Origin: Thermosynechococcus sp. M46_R2017_013 | GTDB taxonomy: Bacteria; Cyanobacteriota; Cyanobacteriia; Thermosynechococcales; Thermosynechococcaceae | Assembly: GCA_015296025.1 (NCBI GenBank) | Contig: DVDZ01000005.1 | Span: forward strand, 1 to 38,430 | DNA: 38,430 nt | Direction: 5' to 3' | Part shown: positions 35,187 through 38,430 of the stretch, piece after piece | Numbering within the stretch: the stretch's first letter is position 1 | Layout: every line of letters begins with the position of its first letter | Made by a program: the position numbers and the translations under genes | Notes under the pieces: generated by a model | Told to the model about the DNA's origin: nothing | What the model saw: only the letters and a program-made list of their open reading frames with translations | Databases searched by the model: none

Positions 35187-36028
35187 GCCAAGCGCCGCCG
35201 CAATAGGGGCTGAATCAGCAGGCTCATTCCTAGGGCAACAGCCAAGAGGATTAATAGGGCAGTCCCCAAGCTCAATGACCCCCAAGGAGCCACCATCACC
35301 ACATCGCTCAACTGCCAATCGGGATGCAAATAGACATAGCGAATGGGTTCAATGGCCAAACTAAGGGGGTTGAGGCTAGCAATCCACTGCAACCAGCGCG
35401 GCATAAACGACAGCGGTACCAAGGCAGTACTGGCAAAGAGTAACGGCAGGTTGATCACAAAAATCACCGCCAACAATTCAATGTGCCCCGGCAAGGCAAA
35501 GGTGAGGCCTAGGCTCAAAGCCGTCACGCCAAAGACCAAAATCATCACCGTGGCTAAGACGACTCCAATGCCGGCTGCATTGGGCAGTCCAGTGCCTAGG
35601 AGCATCCCCAAGCCGGCGATCGCCGTCACTTGAATTAAACTCAGGGTTGTAATAAACAACGCCGAGGCAAGAACAATCGAAAACCGCGAGGCCAACGGCG
35701 CCACCAACAGTCGATTCAAAAAGCCAAACTCGCGGTCAAACATCACGGGCAACCCCGCATTGAGGGCACCACTAAAGGCGGTAAAGACAATAATGCCGGC
35801 GCAGAGAAACTGACTATAGTTAGTGCTGTCGCCAAACAGACCCTGGGGCACATTCTGGAAGAGGGCGCCAAAAAGAATCAGCCAAATCAAGGGTTGTACC
35901 ACTCCCGCCACCAGTGTGGAAGGGCGCCGTTGCAGTTGGATAAACAGGCGACGGGTTAAAGCTAGCGTTTCCTGAACAAATTCAGCGGAGAAAATACCGG
36001 GAATAGCCGTTGCTGAAGCAGTGCTCAT
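35183..36028 (-). CDS. ABC-2 type transporter permease
   Basis: 281 residues with six hydrophobic segments: GVVQPLIWLILFGALF, GIIVFTAFSGALNAGLPVMF, SALFITTLSLIQVTAIAGLG, VVLATVMILVFGVTALSLGL, LLAVIFVINLPLLFAST and LGTALLILLAVALGMSLL. The pattern DREFGFLNRLLVAPLASRF and LVPLSFMPRWLQWIASLNPL is the ABC-2 (DrrB-like) signature for drug, lipid or polysaccharide exporters. No ATPase gene is next to it in the window. The track's TTG start adds six residues; ATG 36028 (MSTASATAIPG) is preferred. It is 44 bases downstream of yqeK. Confidence 0.9.
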   Translation of the reverse strand: MSTASATAIPGIFSAEFVQETLALTRRLFIQLQRRPSTLVAGVVQPLIWLILFGALFQNVPQGLFGDSTNYSQFLCAGIIVFTAFSGALNAGLPVMFDREFGFLNRLLVAPLASRFSIVLASALFITTLSLIQVTAIAGLGMLLGTGLPNAAGIGVVLATVMILVFGVTALSLGLTFALPGHIELLAVIFVINLPLLFASTALVPLSFMPRWLQWIASLNPLSLAIEPIRYVYLHPDWQLSDVVMVAPWGSLSLGTALLILLAVALGMSLLIQPLLRRRLA

Positions 36029-36072
36029 AACACAACTCTGAGTCAAACCTGCTTTCTAGGGTAGCAAGGCCG

Positions 36073-36723
36073 CTAAACCTTTGCCGTGCTTTTCTTTTCG
36101 CTCTTTTTCGGTTTTGCTGGTGCCACCTGCATTGCCCAGTTGCGGGTGAGGATCATGCGCGGATGAATTAAGCGATGCTGATCAATCAGCCACAACAGCG
36201 TGCGATCGCACACCCGCCACACCGCCTCCTGTAAATTTCGCTGAGCCACCTTGCGCAATTCCTCTAGCTCCACCGTCTGACCCCGCCCCGGCTCTAGGCT
36301 ATCCGCCAGAAACACGACACAACTTAAGGCATCCATGTCCGGTTGACCCAACGTATGATTGGCCACCGCTGCTAAAACCTGCTCATCGGTAATACCAAAT
36401 TGTTGCCGCGCCACCAAGGCACTGACATCGGCATGGAGCAAGTGGGGATCTGCTTCATCCACGTCTGTAATAGGTAGCCCCGCCTCCTGTGCCATCCTTA
36501 ACAACCGCTCTGGGGGAAAGTATTTCGCCAAATCATGTAGCAACCCCGCCCAAGCGGCGCGATCCACATCCAAACCGTGGTGTAGAGCTAGCTCCGCCGC
36601 CAGCGTCTCTACCCGCAGAATATGTTGGAGTCGGGGTGCTGGCACATTCTCCGTCAGCCATGCTAAAACCTGCTGGCGATCGCACAGGGATTTTTTAGAA
36701 TCAGTTGTTACAAGGGAAGTCAT
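36073..36723 (-). CDS. yqeK: YqeK-type HD hydrolase (symmetrical diadenosine tetraphosphatase)
   Basis: HD-domain metal-dependent hydrolase; characterised YqeK proteins cleave Ap4A symmetrically to ADP. 216 residues. Metal-site motifs: LQHILRVETLAAELA, GLLHDLAKYFPPERLL (HD pair), HLLHADVSALVARQQFG, and AVANHTLGQPDMDALSCVVFLADSLEPGR. The C-terminal tail is lysine-rich (PAKPKKSEKKSTAKV). The track starts at GTG 36735, but ATG 36723 is equally in frame and more likely. Probably cotranscribed with the ABC-2 permease gene. Confidence 0.88.
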   Translation of the reverse strand: MTSLVTTDSKKSLCDRQQVLAWLTENVPAPRLQHILRVETLAAELALHHGLDVDRAAWAGLLHDLAKYFPPERLLRMAQEAGLPITDVDEADPHLLHADVSALVARQQFGITDEQVLAAVANHTLGQPDMDALSCVVFLADSLEPGRGQTVELEELRKVAQRNLQEAVWRVCDRTLLWLIDQHRLIHPRMILTRNWAMQVAPAKPKKSEKKSTAKV

Positions 36724-37092
36724 AGCTAAAGCCACAGCAGGGATGATAAAGTGCTACCCTTGTATCATAACGAAGGCTCTTTTTACAAGGCTGGGAAACA
36801 ACCCTGAAAACAGTTAAAGCTACTGTAGAGACTGTAAGCAGGATAAACTTCCTCCTTGTGCATTTCGTATTTAAAGAGCTGCAAGGGCTGTAAGCTTTTT
36901 GTCAAACTTCCGTAATTTCACGGATAGGGTGAGGCAAAGAAAAAAGAGTATCGTAAAAGTACGAAGTCGTCCTCTCGAATACTGAATCATGCTAGCAGTG
37001 GGGGCACAGTCCTGTAAGCTCTGACTGGAAAACAGGTTACCCTATCATCCTTCCCTCCCTGTTGAACCCGCCGTTCATCTCCTTGGCTACCT
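36724..37092. other. Divergent intergenic region between yqeK and the spkB-like kinase
   Basis: No credible ORF. Small inverted repeats TCCGT-AATTTC-ACGGA (36909-36924), CGTA-AAAG-TACG near 36953-36964, and CCTGT-N16-ACAGG (37011-37036) are present. I see no convincing -35/-10 pair or terminator. It presumably holds both promoters and a long 5' leader for the kinase gene. Confidence 0.4.
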
Positions 37093-38430
37093 ATGAGTTA
37101 CTGCTTAAACCCGAACTGTGTCAAACCAGACAACCCCGACGGTGTAGATGTTTGTCAAGCCTGTGGCAGCAAACTGTTGCTGAATGACCAATACAAGGCA
37201 ATTAAAGTCCTAGGACGGGGAGGATTCGGAACAACCTATCTTGCTATTGACATAAAACTACCTGGCAATCCCAGTTGTGTGATTAAACAATTGCGGCCAG
37301 CTGCCACTGCCCCCCATATCTTGGCTATGGCGCGGGAACTCTTTTTGCGGGAAGCGACTACCCTAGGTAAAGTTGGCAACCACCCCCAACTCCCTCGTCT
37401 CCTTGGTTATTTTGAAAATGGGGATGAATTCTATTTAATCCAAGAATATGTTAGTGGCCTTACTCTGCAGCAGGAAGTGAAACGCTTTGGCGCTAAAACT
37501 GAAGAAGAGGTGAAGCAGGTGTTACAGGAAGTTTTGCCCATCCTTGATTACCTGCATAAAAATGGTGTGATTCACCGCGACATTAAGCCCGCCAACCTCA
37601 TCCGTCGTGAAATTGACAACAAGCTAGTGCTCATTGATTTTGGTGCAGTTAAAGACAAAGTAACTCAAGCGATGCTGGAAAATTCCCCAGAGCTATCCAC
37701 ATTTACCAGCTTTGCCGTGGGTACACCCATGTATGCACCACCAGAGCAAATGGCTATGCGTCCCGTCTATGCCAGCGATATTTACGCCCTTGGTGTTACC
37801 TGTGTTTACCTTCTCACTGGTAAATCACCCAAGGAGATTGAACGGGATTCGCGCACGGGTGAATGGCATTGGAAGCGGTATGTCAAAAATATCTCCCCTG
37901 AGTTTGCTGCTCTCCTTGACAAAATGCTAGAGGATGCGGTGAAAAACCGCTATCAAAGTGCAATGGATGTCCTTAGGGATCTAAAACTCCTCGAATCTCA
38001 ACAAACAACTGCTGGGGCTACCCCTAGCGTTGCTGCAGAGGAGGACGATCTCAGTGATGCCCTCTCAGCTCCGCCCAGTCAAGGCCGAGCCCGGATACCA
38101 AGAGTAACCAAACATTCTAGTTATGCCTCCTCTGTGAGCCAAAATGCCCAAGCAGCTCGATTACGACAATCGCGGATGAGCGGAACTCAACTGGGGGGGC
38201 CGCCCGTTGTCGGCGCAGGCCCTGGGCAGCATCTGCGGGCTAAAGTCACCCCCCGAATGACGGCAACACAACTTCTGACAGCTTACAAACGGGGAGAGCG
38301 GGATTTTGTGGATGTGGATCTTTCCAACGTTGTCCTCCGCAATGCGGATCTGTCAGGTGCCAATTTTGCCAATGCCAATTTTACAAATGCAGATTTGAAG
38401 GGTTGTATTCTTGCAAATGCCGTTTTGCGC
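37093..38430 (+). CDS. spkB: Ser/Thr protein kinase with N-terminal Cys motif and pentapeptide repeats (SpkB-like), 5' part
   Basis: Open to the window end, so absent from the ORF track; 446 residues visible. The N-terminus is a four-Cys motif (C4, C9, C21, C24) in SYCLNPNCVKPDNP and CQACGSKLLL. The kinase domain has GRGGFGTTYLA (glycine loop), K65 in CVIKQL, HRDIKPANL (catalytic D163), DFG at 182-184, and GTPMYAPPEQ. A low-complexity linker follows. Pentapeptide repeats begin near residue 420 (LRNADLSGANFANANF). This order matches Synechocystis SpkB, whose Cys motif has been linked to redox sensitivity. The C-terminus lies outside the window. Confidence 0.88.
   Translation, partial: MSYCLNPNCVKPDNPDGVDVCQACGSKLLLNDQYKAIKVLGRGGFGTTYLAIDIKLPGNPSCVIKQLRPAATAPHILAMARELFLREATTLGKVGNHPQLPRLLGYFENGDEFYLIQEYVSGLTLQQEVKRFGAKTEEEVKQVLQEVLPILDYLHKNGVIHRDIKPANLIRREIDNKLVLIDFGAVKDKVTQAMLENSPELSTFTSFAVGTPMYAPPEQMAMRPVYASDIYALGVTCVYLLTGKSPKEIERDSRTGEWHWKRYVKNISPEFAALLDKMLEDAVKNRYQSAMDVLRDLKLLESQQTTAGATPSVAAEEDDLSDALSAPPSQGRARIPRVTKHSSYASSVSQNAQAARLRQSRMSGTQLGGPPVVGAGPGQHLRAKVTPRMTATQLLTAYKRGERDFVDVDLSNVVLRNADLSGANFANANFTNADLKGCILANAVLR

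Noticed and set aside
1-38430. CRISPR array, toxin-antitoxin pair or defence island
   Set aside because: No regularly spaced direct repeats and no recognisable effector genes on either strand.

Overview
The window is chromosomal DNA from a cyanobacterium, most likely a thermophilic Thermosynechococcus-type unicell. Seen directly: about fifty copies of the HIP1 octamer GCGATCGC, the NDH-1 subunit gene ndhH, a CRR6-type NDH-1 assembly factor, the cyanobacterial alkane pair ado/aar, an acyl-ACP synthetase, and a four-cysteine Ser/Thr kinase with pentapeptide repeats. The genus is inferred from overall protein resemblance and gene density; I could not run a search.

Layout. 1-3032 (+): 3' part of ndhH, a thioredoxin-fold redoxin, tRNA-Arg(CCU), and a GTPase with a DUF697-like tail. 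2986-5026 (-): nfuA, crr6 and an FGGY sugar kinase. 5207-8239 (+): efp and accB, then ilvB with a C-terminal zinc ribbon. 8236-13796 (-): aas, ylqD, pdhC, a decayed ECF-type ABC ATPase, and a GHL10 glycoside hydrolase-like protein. 13908-15012 (+): maf, rplS, tRNA-Trp. 15037-16290 (-): M50 protease. 16433-17009 (+): two small membrane proteins, the second frameshifted. 16983-23590 (-): ado, aar, accA, SDR and folE as one tight operon, then a TM2 protein and a cbiG-cobJ fusion. After a small secreted protein (-) come grpE and miaB (+), pfkA (-), an apparent transposon scar, dnaG (+), livM and livG (-), a structured RNA leader plus phoU (+), a caspase-fold protein (+), an ABC-2 permease and yqeK (-), and the 5' part of an spkB-like kinase (+).

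Functional themes. Fatty-acid metabolism recurs: accA, accB, pdhC (acetyl-CoA supply), aas (fatty-acid recycling) and aar/ado (alkane formation). Other genes serve translation and RNA (efp, rplS, miaB, two tRNAs), replication (dnaG), chaperoning (grpE) and cofactors (folE, cobJ, nfuA).

Points deserving attention. (1) The caspase-fold protein has lost both catalytic residues (His to Tyr, Cys to Arg), each explicable by one transition. (2) A strong -10, three hairpins and an intrinsic terminator precede phoU, with a mutually exclusive antiterminator pairing, so this is a candidate attenuator or sRNA. (3) Four genes (accA, pfkA, cbiG-cobJ, holin-like) carry small frameshifts, two in G-runs. Essential accA being hit suggests at least some are sequence errors. 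(4) Five of seven convergent gene pairs overlap, three by interlocked stop codons. No CRISPR array, prophage or obvious new multi-gene defence system is visible. The window is mostly housekeeping chromosome with a few decayed elements.
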